DNA of 10,552 nt from Bacillota bacterium (GCA_021802375.1 JAKAAL010000082.1:1-10552); one strand, 5' to 3'; positions 1-7,136 are shown, counted from the first letter of the stretch. A program made the numbers and translations. Notes: generated by a model not told the origin, from the sequence alone.

Positions 1-694
1 CATGATGCTGTCGATCTTTGCGACCCACATCTGGCAAGGGGTGCTGTTAGGCGTGATTCCGGTGCTATTAATGGGCTTCGGGGCTCGGATGACGCCGTGG
101 CAGATTGTCAAACGCATGGCGCCCTTTGTGCTTTTTTTCGCCTTATACACCTGGACTCTCACCGCCTATTCCCGGGTGGGTCCCCACACTCCCACCGTGT
201 GGTTCCTGTGGTTTCGTCTGAGCTGGGTCGGGCTTCATAACGGCCTGGTGCTCGCATTCCGCATGTTGGCGTCCGTGGCCTTTGGCGTGGTGTATGTGTC
301 CACGACCGACGTGACCGGGCTCGTGGTGAGTCTGACTCGTAACTTTAAAGTGGTGCCGAAATTTAGCTATGGCAGTCTGGCGGGAATCCGGGTGTTTCCG
401 TTGTTCGAGGAAGAGTGGAATAAGCTTAGGCAGGCTCGTCACTTGCGTGGTAAAGACGGCAAGCGCTCTCCCATTACCCGGGTGGTCACCTATGCCCTAC
501 CCTTATTGACCCAGGCCATCCGTATTGGGGAGAGGGTGGCGGTGGCCATGGAGAGTCGCGGCTTTCGGGGCCGAGTGGCGCATGACCCCAAAGGCCGCAC
601 CTATTATTTGGACACTCCGGTCAAGCCCAAAGACGGGTTTTACCTGGGGGCCGTGGTCTTAGCGTGCCTCGCCATCCTGATTTTTGTCCGGTGA
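1..694 (+). CDS. ecfT: Energy-coupling factor transporter transmembrane protein EcfT, 5'-truncated by window edge
   Basis: EcfT is the membrane scaffold of ECF-type vitamin or metal importers: it joins the two ATPases (EcfA/EcfA') to a substrate-binding S component. The visible 230 residues have hydrophobic helices at about 10-26, 38-57 and 80-100, a long cytoplasmic coupling region, and a last helix at about 212-229. The coupling region holds the two xRG signatures of the family, LRG at 148-150 (in QARHLRG) and SRG at 185-187 (in AMESRGF); these contact the ATPase grooves. Full EcfT proteins are usually 250-270 residues, so about 20-40 N-terminal residues probably lie before the window and the ATG codons at the edge are likely internal. 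No ATPase or S-component gene is visible; the ATPases often sit directly upstream. The substrate cannot be inferred. Family call is firm; the true start is unseen. Confidence 0.88.
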   Translation, partial: MMLSIFATHIWQGVLLGVIPVLLMGFGARMTPWQIVKRMAPFVLFFALYTWTLTAYSRVGPHTPTVWFLWFRLSWVGLHNGLVLAFRMLASVAFGVVYVSTTDVTGLVVSLTRNFKVVPKFSYGSLAGIRVFPLFEEEWNKLRQARHLRGKDGKRSPITRVVTYALPLLTQAIRIGERVAVAMESRGFRGRVAHDPKGRTYYLDTPVKPKDGFYLGAVVLACLAILIFVR

Positions 695-720
695 CGCTGC
701 TTAGCATAGGGATGCATAGC

Positions 721-763
721 GTCGGCACGGGTCGTTCCCGTGCCGACTTGGCTTGCCAAGTCG
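721..763 (+). other. Two overlapping, mutually exclusive hairpins after ecfT
   Basis: A perfect 11-bp stem (GTCGGCACGGG at 721-731 with CCCGTGCCGAC at 737-747, loop TCGTT) is followed by a second perfect stem (CGACTTGGC at 744-752 with GCCAAGTCG at 755-763). They share bases 744-747, so both cannot form fully at once. Neither is followed by a T run, so a standard intrinsic terminator is not supported. They could act as an mRNA 3'-end stabiliser for ecfT or as an attenuator-like switch ahead of the next gene, whose Shine-Dalgarno starts 25 bases later. The inverted repeats are certain; the function is open. Confidence 0.6.
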
Positions 764-801
764 ACCGATCGGGGCCAAAATATTATGAGGAGGTGAAGTG
801 C

Positions 802-1744
802 GTGTCAGTACTTGAAGTCGGTGACAATCTTTTTGCACTCGATTTATTCGAAGACGGCCATCCTTTTAGAACCTCGGCGTACGTGATTCGGGGACCCGAA
901 CCGACCTTGATTGAGACGGGATCGAGTGCCAGTCACGCGTCTTTACTCGGGGGGGCTCCAGGCCCTTGGTTATGAGCCCGCTGACATCCGGCATGTCATC
1001 GTGACCCATGTTCATCTGGACCATGCAGGAGGGGCGGGGATGTTTATGGAGGTGGCTCCTCACGCCATCTTGCACGCCCACCCCAAGGGAGCTCGGCATC
1101 TGATTGACCCCGGCCGTCTAGAGGAGGGCGTGCGAGCCGTCTATGGCGATGTCATGGACACCCTCTACGGGGCCATCATCGCAGTGCCCTCGCACCGGGT
1201 CCGCATTCAAGAGGACTTGTCCACCTTGGATCTTGGGGAGGGCCGGGTACTCACGTTTTACGATAGCCCCGGACATGCCAAGCACCATTTTTGTGTCTGG
1301 GATAACGTGACGCGTGGCATCTTTTCGGGAGACACCATTGGCATTCACTATCGGCAGGCGGGAACCGGCTGGGACTTTGATTATGGGTTTCCCACCACCT
1401 CTCCCTCCGACTTTGATCCCGACGTGATGCTGAAGACCCTGGATCGTTTGGAAGCCTTGGAGCCGGAAGTGGTGTATCACACCCATTTTGGGCCGACACG
1501 GCCCGCCGCCGATGCATTTTTATTTTCACGTAAAGGCATTCGTGCCATTCAGGCCATGATCGCTCGACTGTCCGACGATGCGACCCCTGAAACCGCCGCC
1601 ATCATGTTAAGGGCATATCTGATCCACGACATGATCGAGGGAGGGCATCGAGTCCCTTCGTTGGATCCTTTGGCGCTCGATATTAACCTCGATTCTCAAG
1701 GCATGATTGTGTACATGCAAAAAAAGAAAGCCGGAAAGCTATAA
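802..1744 (+). CDS. MBL-fold metallo-hydrolase, reading frame broken by one extra base in a G7 run
   Basis: The gene starts with GTG at 802, five bases after an excellent AGGAGGTGA site (788-796). The first frame runs for about 51 codons to the G7 run at 949-955, then stops at TGA 973-975. Dropping one G joins it seamlessly to the frame that ends with TAA at 1742-1744, giving 313 residues, a normal size for the family. In the rejoined protein the metallo-beta-lactamase metal ligands are all present: HVHLDH at 69-74 (HxHxDH), H158 in SPGHAKHH, D177 in FSGDTIG, and HTH at 226-228. It is therefore probably a two-metal hydrolase, but the substrate is not predictable. The break may be a sequencing error, a recent pseudogene, or slippage at the G run. 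No well-placed ribosome binding site was seen for independent translation of the second frame. The gap to the next gene is 46 bases. Confidence 0.82.
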
Positions 1745-1790
1745 CCGAATGCCCGTTAAGGGCTAGCTGAGATCAGAGGGAGGCAACATC

Positions 1791-2114
1791 ATGCGCACGA
1801 TTTGTATTCCGATTGATGACAAAGGAGCGGTCGAACCGCGCTGGGGCAAGGCACCCAAAGTCGCGATTGCGACAGTGGACGAGGGGAGAATAGAATCCTG
1901 GGAGGAATACCCGGTAGGATGGGATGTACTGCACGGGCAGAGCGGTGAAGGACAACATCATGCCCGAGTCGCTAAGTTTTTGATGGATCATCAGGTCACC
2001 GATGTGGCGGCCCAGCACATGGGTCATGGCATGGAGCATATGCTGCACAGCATGCATTTGGAACTGCATCTGGGGGTCCAGGGGATGGCCAAGACAGTTG
2101 TGGCCGCCCTATAA
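1791..2114 (+). CDS. NifX/NifB-type (dinitrogenase iron-molybdenum cofactor family) small protein with a His/Met-rich helix
   Basis: This is a 107-residue protein matching the small NifX/NafY/NifB-C-terminal fold (PF02579 type), whose members carry or insert metal clusters. Clues are the start MRTICIPIDDKG, the VEPRWGKAPKVAI stretch around 14-27, and the VTDVAAQHMG segment at 69-78 that leads into the final helix. The ATG lies seven bases after AGGGAGG (1777-1783). No other nif gene is visible, so a nitrogenase role is not implied; stand-alone homologues are common in non-fixing bacteria. The odd feature is residues 76-93, with His at 76, 79, 83, 86, 89 and 93 and Met at 77, 81, 84 and 88, spaced like one face of a helix. 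H49, H56 and H57 add to this. Metal binding, perhaps copper given the ccdA and SCO neighbours, is my inference. It probably opens an operon with ccdA, 41 bases downstream. Confidence 0.8.
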   Translation: MRTICIPIDDKGAVEPRWGKAPKVAIATVDEGRIESWEEYPVGWDVLHGQSGEGQHHARVAKFLMDHQVTDVAAQHMGHGMEHMLHSMHLELHLGVQGMAKTVVAAL

Positions 2115-2155
2115 ATGTGGTACCTCAAGATACTTTTACGCCGGAGGAGCACACG

Positions 2156-2839
2156 ATGGGAGTATTGTTGGCGTTATCTTCTGGCATGGTGGTCGCCTTT
2201 AATCCATGTGGAGTGGGCCTTTTGCCAAGTTACTTGGCTTTGCTATTATCCCGCCAGGGCCAAGAAGCCACCTGGTTCAAGGGGTTAAGCGCGGGTCTAG
2301 CGATGACGGCAGGGTTCGTGGTATTGTTTGGACTGGCTGGTATCATCGTGGCGAGCCTGGGGCGGATTTTATTTATTCTAGCCCCGGTCACCTCGATGTT
2401 GATGGCGCTTTTGTTATTAGGCATGGCGGTAGCTCTATGGCGGGGGAAAGGGGTTGGCCCGGGCTTTTGGGGCCTTCCGGCTCGCGTTCAGCGGTGGAGT
2501 GGACCAGGGGGACGATGGCCCTTTTTTCTTTATGGGTTAAGTTACGGACTGGTGTCTTTAACCTGTAGTCTTCCCGTGTTCTTGGCCGTTGACGCTGTGG
2601 GATTTCATCAGGGGATCCTGGTGGGCCTCATCCGTTATGTCGTCTTTGCCTTCGGCATGGGCATCATCGTGACGGGGCTTTCTCTAATCACGGTCGAGGC
2701 GCGGGCTCTGGCCGAGCGACTGATTGAGGCCGTGATTCCGAGCATCCACAAGTTAAGTGCCGTGGTGATGGTTGCGGCGAGTTTTTATCTTTTATGGTAC
2801 TGGATTGGCGGGCCGGGACTCCATGTGGGCCTCATTTGA
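2156..2839 (+). CDS. ccdA: CcdA/DsbD-family transmembrane thiol-disulfide transporter
   Basis: This integral membrane protein of 227 residues passes electrons from cytoplasmic thioredoxin to thiol-disulfide proteins outside the membrane, supporting cytochrome c maturation and similar reductive pathways. The two redox cysteines sit where the family has them: C18 in the first helix (AFNPCGVGLLPSYL) and C137 in the fourth (SLTCSLPVFL). Hydrophobic helices lie at about 3-31, 47-66, 70-94, 123-146, 155-180 and 200-217, giving the expected six. ATG at 2156 was chosen because GGAGGAG (2143-2149) is six bases before it; an in-frame GTG at 2117 would add a charged, non-family extension and lacks such a site. 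The stop is 15 bases before the next start, so it is co-transcribed with the SCO-TlpA gene, the likely electron acceptor. Confidence 0.92.
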   Translation: MGVLLALSSGMVVAFNPCGVGLLPSYLALLLSRQGQEATWFKGLSAGLAMTAGFVVLFGLAGIIVASLGRILFILAPVTSMLMALLLLGMAVALWRGKGVGPGFWGLPARVQRWSGPGGRWPFFLYGLSYGLVSLTCSLPVFLAVDAVGFHQGILVGLIRYVVFAFGMGIIVTGLSLITVEARALAERLIEAVIPSIHKLSAVVMVAASFYLLWYWIGGPGLHVGLI

Positions 2840-2854
2840 TTAGAGGTGAATAGC

Positions 2855-4039
2855 ATGCCTAAATTGCGTAATCTCATGATACTCGGGAGCCTCATGGTGT
2901 TGTTGGCCGGGGTGGTGATCGGGACCTATCGCGTGGTGAGCGGGTGGCATCCCCAGGCGAACCATCTGCCGACGTCGATAAGCCAACTGTCGTCAGTGGC
3001 CGCCAATGTGGACCCGGGCGTGACCTTGAAGCGCGTCGCTCCAAACTTTACCTTGACCAATCAGTTTAACCAGACAGTCAGTTTAAGGCAGTTCCGAGGC
3101 AAAGTCGTGGTCCTCACGTTCATCGATAGCAAGTGCACGACCGTGTGTCCCTTGACGGCGGTGGTCTTAAAGAATCTGCAGCACGACCTGGGTTCCTATA
3201 AAAAGAACCTTGAGCTCGTGGCCGTCAATGCTAACCCGGTGGCTACCAGTGTGGCGGACGTCTATGCTTGGTCTAAGAGCCACGCCATGTTGAACCGTTG
3301 GCAATATGTCACGGGATCAGCAACGGCTCTCAAAAAGGTCTGGTCCTCGTACTACGTAGCCACCCAGGTTCTTAAGGGAGATTTAGTCCAGCATATTCCG
3401 GCCGTGGTGGTGATTAGTCCCACGGGGCAAGAACGCTGGCTTTACATCAATGCGGCAGTAGGTAATCAACCGGTGCTGTCTGCGGAAGTGCATAATTTGT
3501 TGGTGCATGTGACGCCGCTCTTACCAGGCCATCCGCCACTCACGCGCTTTCCTGCAGCACGCGAGTTGACTTACTTGGCCGGAAACCTAGGACCTACCCA
3601 ACATCGCCACCCATTTACCGCACAAACCATTTATCCGGGAGGACACTTGGCTTCTTTGAAAGTGGGACAAGGTGGGAAACCGGTATTGTTAGACTTTTTT
3701 GCCTCGTGGTGCCCCGACTGCCAAGAAGAAATACCCGTATTGAAGTCGTATCAAGGTTATGCGAAGACGCATCATCTACCCACCGTGGTCGGGGTGGATT
3801 TAAGACTATCGGAAACGTCCACCGCTCACGTGGTCCATTATGTGGCCGAGTCCCACATTCCCTATCCCGTGGCGCTGGACGCCACGGGGGATATTTCTGA
3901 TGCCTATGGGGTGGTCGGACTCCCCACCGAAGTGCTGGTGTCTGCGATGGGTCGCATCCTGTGGTACCACCAGGGGCTAATTGGGCGGACCGCATTAATC
4001 CAATCCCTAAAAGGCAAGGTCTCATCGACAGGGAGCTAA
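2855..4039 (+). CDS. Membrane-anchored SCO-TlpA/ResA fusion thiol-disulfide protein
   Basis: This 394-residue protein has an uncleaved-type anchor at about 7-27, then two thioredoxin-fold domains outside the membrane. Domain 1 (about 56-220) is SCO1/SenC-like: it has the CxxxC copper/redox motif CTTVC at 94-98 and the distant conserved His at 180 (LVQHIPAVVV). Domain 2 (about 255-390) is TlpA/ResA-like: it has WCPDC with C286 and C289, and the cis-proline P357 in GLPTEVL. SCO proteins deliver copper to the CuA site of cytochrome oxidase or keep its thiols reduced; TlpA/ResA proteins reduce apo-cytochrome c or SCO/CuA thiols. Having both in one chain suggests a self-contained reductase plus copper chaperone, fed by the CcdA encoded just upstream. 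ATG 2855 is preferred over GTG 2846 because GAGGTG (2843-2848) lies six bases before it. The domain calls are strong; the physiological client is inferred. Confidence 0.88.
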   Translation: MPKLRNLMILGSLMVLLAGVVIGTYRVVSGWHPQANHLPTSISQLSSVAANVDPGVTLKRVAPNFTLTNQFNQTVSLRQFRGKVVVLTFIDSKCTTVCPLTAVVLKNLQHDLGSYKKNLELVAVNANPVATSVADVYAWSKSHAMLNRWQYVTGSATALKKVWSSYYVATQVLKGDLVQHIPAVVVISPTGQERWLYINAAVGNQPVLSAEVHNLLVHVTPLLPGHPPLTRFPAARELTYLAGNLGPTQHRHPFTAQTIYPGGHLASLKVGQGGKPVLLDFFASWCPDCQEEIPVLKSYQGYAKTHHLPTVVGVDLRLSETSTAHVVHYVAESHIPYPVALDATGDISDAYGVVGLPTEVLVSAMGRILWYHQGLIGRTALIQSLKGKVSSTGS

Positions 4040-4061
4040 AAAAAGCCAGGAGGACATCGTT

Positions 4062-4865
4062 ATGCGGCATCTTATTATTGGAGCATCGGGGCAGGTGGGA
4101 GGATATCTTTGGCGGGCACTCAAAGCGGATCCCGATCACGAGGCCATCGGTACCTATTTTGCGACGCCGGTGTCGGGTCAAATCCCACTGGATTTCACGA
4201 ACCAAGAAGCGGTACGTAAAACCCTCGGCCAAAATCAGCCCGATGTGGTGTGGCTCCCCGCCGCGTTGCCGGATGTCGATCGCTGTGAGCGGGAACCGGA
4301 ATTAAGCCAGCGGCTCAACGTGGCGGCGCCCTCGGAGGTGGCTGATGTCGCCCACACCTTCGGCATGAAGGTAGTGTTTTTTTCCACCGATTATGTCTTT
4401 GATGGCAAGAACGGTCCGTATCGGGAAACGGATGCGACAAATCCGCTACAAGTCTATGGTCAGCATAAAGTAAAGACTGAAGAATATCTCCTTGCCCACA
4501 TCCCTCACGTCTTGATCATCCGACCGGCCTGGATCTACAGTGACGAGCCCAATCCGCGCCACTTCGTGTATCGGATTATGCAACAACTAGAGTCGGGAAA
4601 ACCGGTGCGTGCGGCCACGGATCAGATTAACACCCCGACCAATAGCCAAGACCTCGTCACCCGCTCGTTGAGGGCGGTAGAGTCTGACCTTGAAGGGATC
4701 TTGCACATCGTGGGACCCGATCGGCTTAGTCGTTATGACTTAACCGTGAAGATTGCACGAGAAAAGGGGTATCCCGCGTCCTTGGTCGAGCCGATTACAA
4801 CGGAATCCTTGCATCTTGCAGCAAAACGGCCGCTCAATGGGGGGCTCATTTCGATTCGTGGCTAA
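4062..4865 (+). CDS. Extended SDR of the RmlD (dTDP-4-dehydrorhamnose reductase-like) family
   Basis: This NAD(P)-dependent Rossmann-fold protein has 267 residues. GASGQVG at 7-13 is the GxxGxxG nucleotide-binding turn. STDYVFDG at 108-115 and YGQHK at 132-136 (YxxxK, with Y132 and K136 catalytic) match RmlD and the related MAT2B/SDR branch, as do RPAWIY at 154-159 and the DQINTPT stretch at 187-193. RmlD makes dTDP-L-rhamnose, but no rmlA, rmlB or rmlC gene is in the window and many RmlD-like proteins act on other substrates, so no gene symbol is given. At 267 residues it is slightly short of the usual 280-300. AGGAGG (4048-4053) sits eight bases before the ATG, and the gap after the SCO-TlpA gene is 22 bases, so it is likely the last gene of that operon, although its function does not obviously fit the redox genes. 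Its stop overlaps that of the opposing gene. Confidence 0.85.
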   Translation: MRHLIIGASGQVGGYLWRALKADPDHEAIGTYFATPVSGQIPLDFTNQEAVRKTLGQNQPDVVWLPAALPDVDRCEREPELSQRLNVAAPSEVADVAHTFGMKVVFFSTDYVFDGKNGPYRETDATNPLQVYGQHKVKTEEYLLAHIPHVLIIRPAWIYSDEPNPRHFVYRIMQQLESGKPVRAATDQINTPTNSQDLVTRSLRAVESDLEGILHIVGPDRLSRYDLTVKIAREKGYPASLVEPITTESLHLAAKRPLNGGLISIRG

Positions 4866-5182
4866 CGGATCCCCTTTATGAGCCATGCGGTGGAAAATCC
4901 CGCGGGTAACATGAGCAGTAGAAGGCCGTTAGCGAAGAACATGAGCCAAGCCCACAAGAGGATGAGAATCCCCACCGTGACCCATCCTCTATGGCGGATA
5001 GGCACCCGCCATACAAATAAAGGACTGCAACATCCGATTACGGCCACCAAAACAATGAGGCTACTCGGCCAAAGGGGTATGGCATTACGGACAAACATGA
5101 GCCACATCGTAATGCCGAGCGATGCGACAAGGGTTATGATCGTGGCGCCACGGAGTCCGGGGGAGATAGAGGACGTATGCAT
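4862..5182 (-). CDS. Small hypothetical membrane protein, four predicted helices
   Basis: I do not recognise a family. The 106-residue product has hydrophobic segments at about 12-31, 39-58, 67-84 and 85-102, with a short polar N-terminus (MHTSSISPGLRG) and a C-terminus ending KGIR. C51 and C52 lie inside the second helix. The start at 5182 was chosen because GGAGG (plus-strand CCTCC at 5191-5195) is eight bases upstream; a longer reading from 5272 would add 30 polar residues without a ribosome binding site. The strand and reading frame are supported by the strong hydrophobicity pattern, which the opposite frame lacks. It ends convergently with the SDR gene, the two stop codons sharing bases 4862-4865. 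A candidate -10 (TATACT on the minus strand, 5234-5239) lies about 50 bases upstream, without a convincing -35. Confidence 0.66.
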   Translation of the reverse strand: MHTSSISPGLRGATIITLVASLGITMWLMFVRNAIPLWPSSLIVLVAVIGCCSPLFVWRVPIRHRGWVTVGILILLWAWLMFFANGLLLLMLPAGFSTAWLIKGIR

Positions 5183-5233
5183 GGGCAGAGCCTCCAATGC
5201 GCCTGTATCAAAAGAGCGAGGGGACCTAGAGTT

Positions 5234-5339
5234 AGTATACATTACACCGGCTAAGGCCGCGCGGGAAAACATCGAACGATGTAAGGTGTATTCTTATCGT
5301 CCATACAAACTGGATTAGGTCCAACCGTTACGATACACT
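5234..5339. promoter_or_regulatory. Divergent intergenic region with dyads (possible operator/promoters)
   Basis: The 187-base gap separates the minus-strand membrane gene from the plus-strand fusion gene, so it should hold promoters for both. Visible are a minus-strand TATACT (5234-5239), a compact dyad ACATCG-AA-CGATGT at 5269-5282, a wider TACACC/GGTGTA pair flanking it (TACACC at about 5242-5247, GGTGTA at about 5285-5290), and a plus-strand TACACT at 5334-5339. No -35 close to TTGACA at proper spacing supports either -10. The nested symmetry could be a repressor site; that is inference. Confidence 0.25.
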
Positions 5340-5369
5340 GAAGCCATTGATGAGATTGGGGAGATTAGG

Positions 5370-7046
5370 ATGCATCAGGGGAGTGAGGTGTCGGGCTCTG
5401 TCACACAATTCGCTCGAAATTCGTTTGAACTCTTAGTGCAATGGCATATCCCCTATGCTAAATTTCTAGCCGATTCCAAGGTTGTTGCATCGATTTTAGA
5501 TGTTGGATGTGGCCAAGGGGCTTTTTTGGAAGGTTGCCGACGCATTAAACCGGATTGGAACTTAACGGGGTTAGAGCTTGATGCCTCTCTGGCCGAACAG
5601 GCCCGAGATCTCGGACACCATGTCTTGATTGGAGATGCCATAGAAGTCCTGTCTGGTCAACCGACAGTGGGCTTATTTGATGCTATTCACTTGAGCCATA
5701 TTATTGAACATTTGTCACCCAATGACTTAATGGATCTGTTGGCCGTTTGTGTTAAGTCACTGACTGACGGAGGCGTGATAATTGTCCGAACTCCGAATTG
5801 GCATAATCCCCATGTCAACGGTGGCGGATTTTGGGATGATTTCTCTCACGTACGACCATATCCTGTCGCCGCATTTGAACCGATATTAAATTCTTTAGGC
5901 ATGCAGCCTTGGCTGGTTGGTGCGGAGCCCTACGGCTGGGAAGATGTGTTTTATATGGGGATTAAGCAAAGCCAACCGGTGAAAACAGCTTTGCTGGTGG
6001 GTGCAGTGCGCGTTGTGCATTCACTAGCTAAAATAAATACCCAATTGATACGGAAGCTTGCAGTGCAGGGATTTATGCCCAGAGTCCTACCAACAGAGCC
6101 ATTTGCTTATCCTGCGGAGGATATTGTCATGGCGGCTGCAACGTCGGATAGCCCATACTTTGAACAGGCAGGCACGTGGATTGGGCACGCGTGGCCCACT
6201 CCAAGCCCATCTACAGAAGGGAAAAGTTATCTTTATATCCCTTGGGAATTCTATGCGCCTCTCCAAGAGTGGAAGCGGGACGCGAAGCCCTGTGAAGAAA
6301 TTTGGACTTCTAGCGAGTACTCTGCGCGAGGCTTTAGGGAATATGATCTGCATCCCCAGATTCGTGTCATGTATCCTAGGGTCGACGCGTCGGTTTATGG
6401 GCTAGAAGGAGAGGCTATGGAATTTCCGGAAGCAAATGGGACCATAAAACTCTTGTTCGTAGGAGGAACCATATGGCGCAAGGGTATCGATGTGTTATTG
6501 CAGGCCTACCGGAACGCTTTTTCAAGAAATGATCCGGTGACTTTAATTATCAAAGACATGGGGAACAGTTCATTTTATAAAGGTCAGACAGCAGAAGGAA
6601 TGTTGGCTCAATATATGCGCGATCCGGATTCCCCTTGTCTGATTCATTCCACAGAAAGTTTTTCGGAACTGCAGATGGCAAGTTTATATAGAGGCGTAGA
6701 TGTATTGGTCCAACCCTATCGGGCGGAAGGCTTTGGGATGCCCATTTTAGAGGCAATGACCTCGGGCATCCCGGTTGTCGTCACAGATGGCGGACCGAGC
6801 GATGAATTTGTACCAGATGGGACCTATATCAAATGTCCCGCAAAAATTGTCACCGGTGAAGCACGGGTGGACGATCGGCCAACCTTGGGTCCTATACGAT
6901 GGCTGGAACCCGATCCGGAACAGTTATCAGCTATCCTGCGACTAGTGGTTAACAACGCAGCGCTAATGCGCCGTGAGGCGCAGTCCAAGGCAACCGCAGT
7001 AGCCGATAAATGGGGATGGGACCAATTGCAGTTGTTTTCCGTGTAG
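5370..7046 (+). CDS. Fusion of SAM-dependent methyltransferase and GT4-type glycosyltransferase
   Basis: This 558-residue protein has two enzymatic parts. Residues about 10-200 form a class I methyltransferase: motif I LDVGCGQG at 43-50, an acidic end of strand 2 (GLELD, 67-71), and the HIIEHL segment at 110-115 typical of the Methyltransf_11/23 type. Residues about 245-555 look like a retaining GT-B (GT4) glycosyltransferase: an EIWTSSEYSARGF stretch near 310-322, the FVGGTIWRKG donor-domain start at 363-372, and the EGFGMPILE (E-x7-E) signature at 453-461. The acceptor-side half of the GT is shorter than in stand-alone enzymes. GGGGAG (5358-5363) lies six bases before the ATG. The gene is clearly more AT-rich than its neighbours (roughly 35-42% GC in sampled lines against about 58% in ccdA), suggesting a foreign or fast-changing origin. 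Position before flagellin suggests filament or surface-glycan decoration, which is inferred only. Confidence 0.85.
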   Translation: MHQGSEVSGSVTQFARNSFELLVQWHIPYAKFLADSKVVASILDVGCGQGAFLEGCRRIKPDWNLTGLELDASLAEQARDLGHHVLIGDAIEVLSGQPTVGLFDAIHLSHIIEHLSPNDLMDLLAVCVKSLTDGGVIIVRTPNWHNPHVNGGGFWDDFSHVRPYPVAAFEPILNSLGMQPWLVGAEPYGWEDVFYMGIKQSQPVKTALLVGAVRVVHSLAKINTQLIRKLAVQGFMPRVLPTEPFAYPAEDIVMAAATSDSPYFEQAGTWIGHAWPTPSPSTEGKSYLYIPWEFYAPLQEWKRDAKPCEEIWTSSEYSARGFREYDLHPQIRVMYPRVDASVYGLEGEAMEFPEANGTIKLLFVGGTIWRKGIDVLLQAYRNAFSRNDPVTLIIKDMGNSSFYKGQTAEGMLAQYMRDPDSPCLIHSTESFSELQMASLYRGVDVLVQPYRAEGFGMPILEAMTSGIPVVVTDGGPSDEFVPDGTYIKCPAKIVTGEARVDDRPTLGPIRWLEPDPEQLSAILRLVVNNAALMRREAQSKATAVADKWGWDQLQLFSV

Positions 7047-7101
7047 GCGCCAAGGAGATCTGGATGGTTGATCGCTGAAGCTTCACGTTTGTCATCGTTA
7101 G

Positions 7102-7136
7102 TTTTTCGGTCCCGAAGAAAAAAATTTCTATTTATT
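7102..7136 (+). terminator. Weak terminator-like hairpin after the glycosyltransferase gene
   Basis: TTTTTCG (7102-7108) can pair with CGAAGAA (7113-7119), one G-T wobble included, around a GTCC loop. A run of A and then a T-rich stretch (7125-7136) follow. The stem is poor in GC and the T-rich part is displaced, so termination here is only possible, not well supported. Confidence 0.22.

Noticed and set aside
911..955. TTG at 911 as a true start for the second MBL frame.
   Set aside because: The residues before the G7 run in that frame do not fit the family, whereas the other frame gives the expected N-terminus with a strong ribosome site.
1751..1763. Small GCCC-GTTAA-GGGC hairpin after the MBL gene.
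   Set aside because: A 4-bp stem without a T run is too weak to call a terminator.
2117..2155. GTG at 2117 as the ccdA start.
   Set aside because: It would add 13 charged residues before the first membrane helix and has no ribosome site, while ATG 2156 has GGAGGAG at ideal distance.
3615..4232. A 205-codon minus-strand open frame across the end of the SCO-TlpA gene and the start of the SDR gene.
   Set aside because: Its product is Arg/Pro-rich with no domain, and both plus-strand genes carry intact family motifs.
7002..7009. Exact GCCGATAA, the flagellar sigma factor -10 consensus, upstream of flagellin.
   Set aside because: It lies inside the glycosyltransferase coding region as Ala-Asp-Lys codons, no TAAA is found 14-16 bases upstream, and it is over 230 bases from the flagellin start. 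Chance is more likely.
7052..7078. AAGGAG followed after six bases by a mini reading frame ATG-GTT-GAT-CGC-TGA.
   Set aside because: Four codons are too few to support a peptide or a leader without conservation data; it may be a remnant of a lost gene start.
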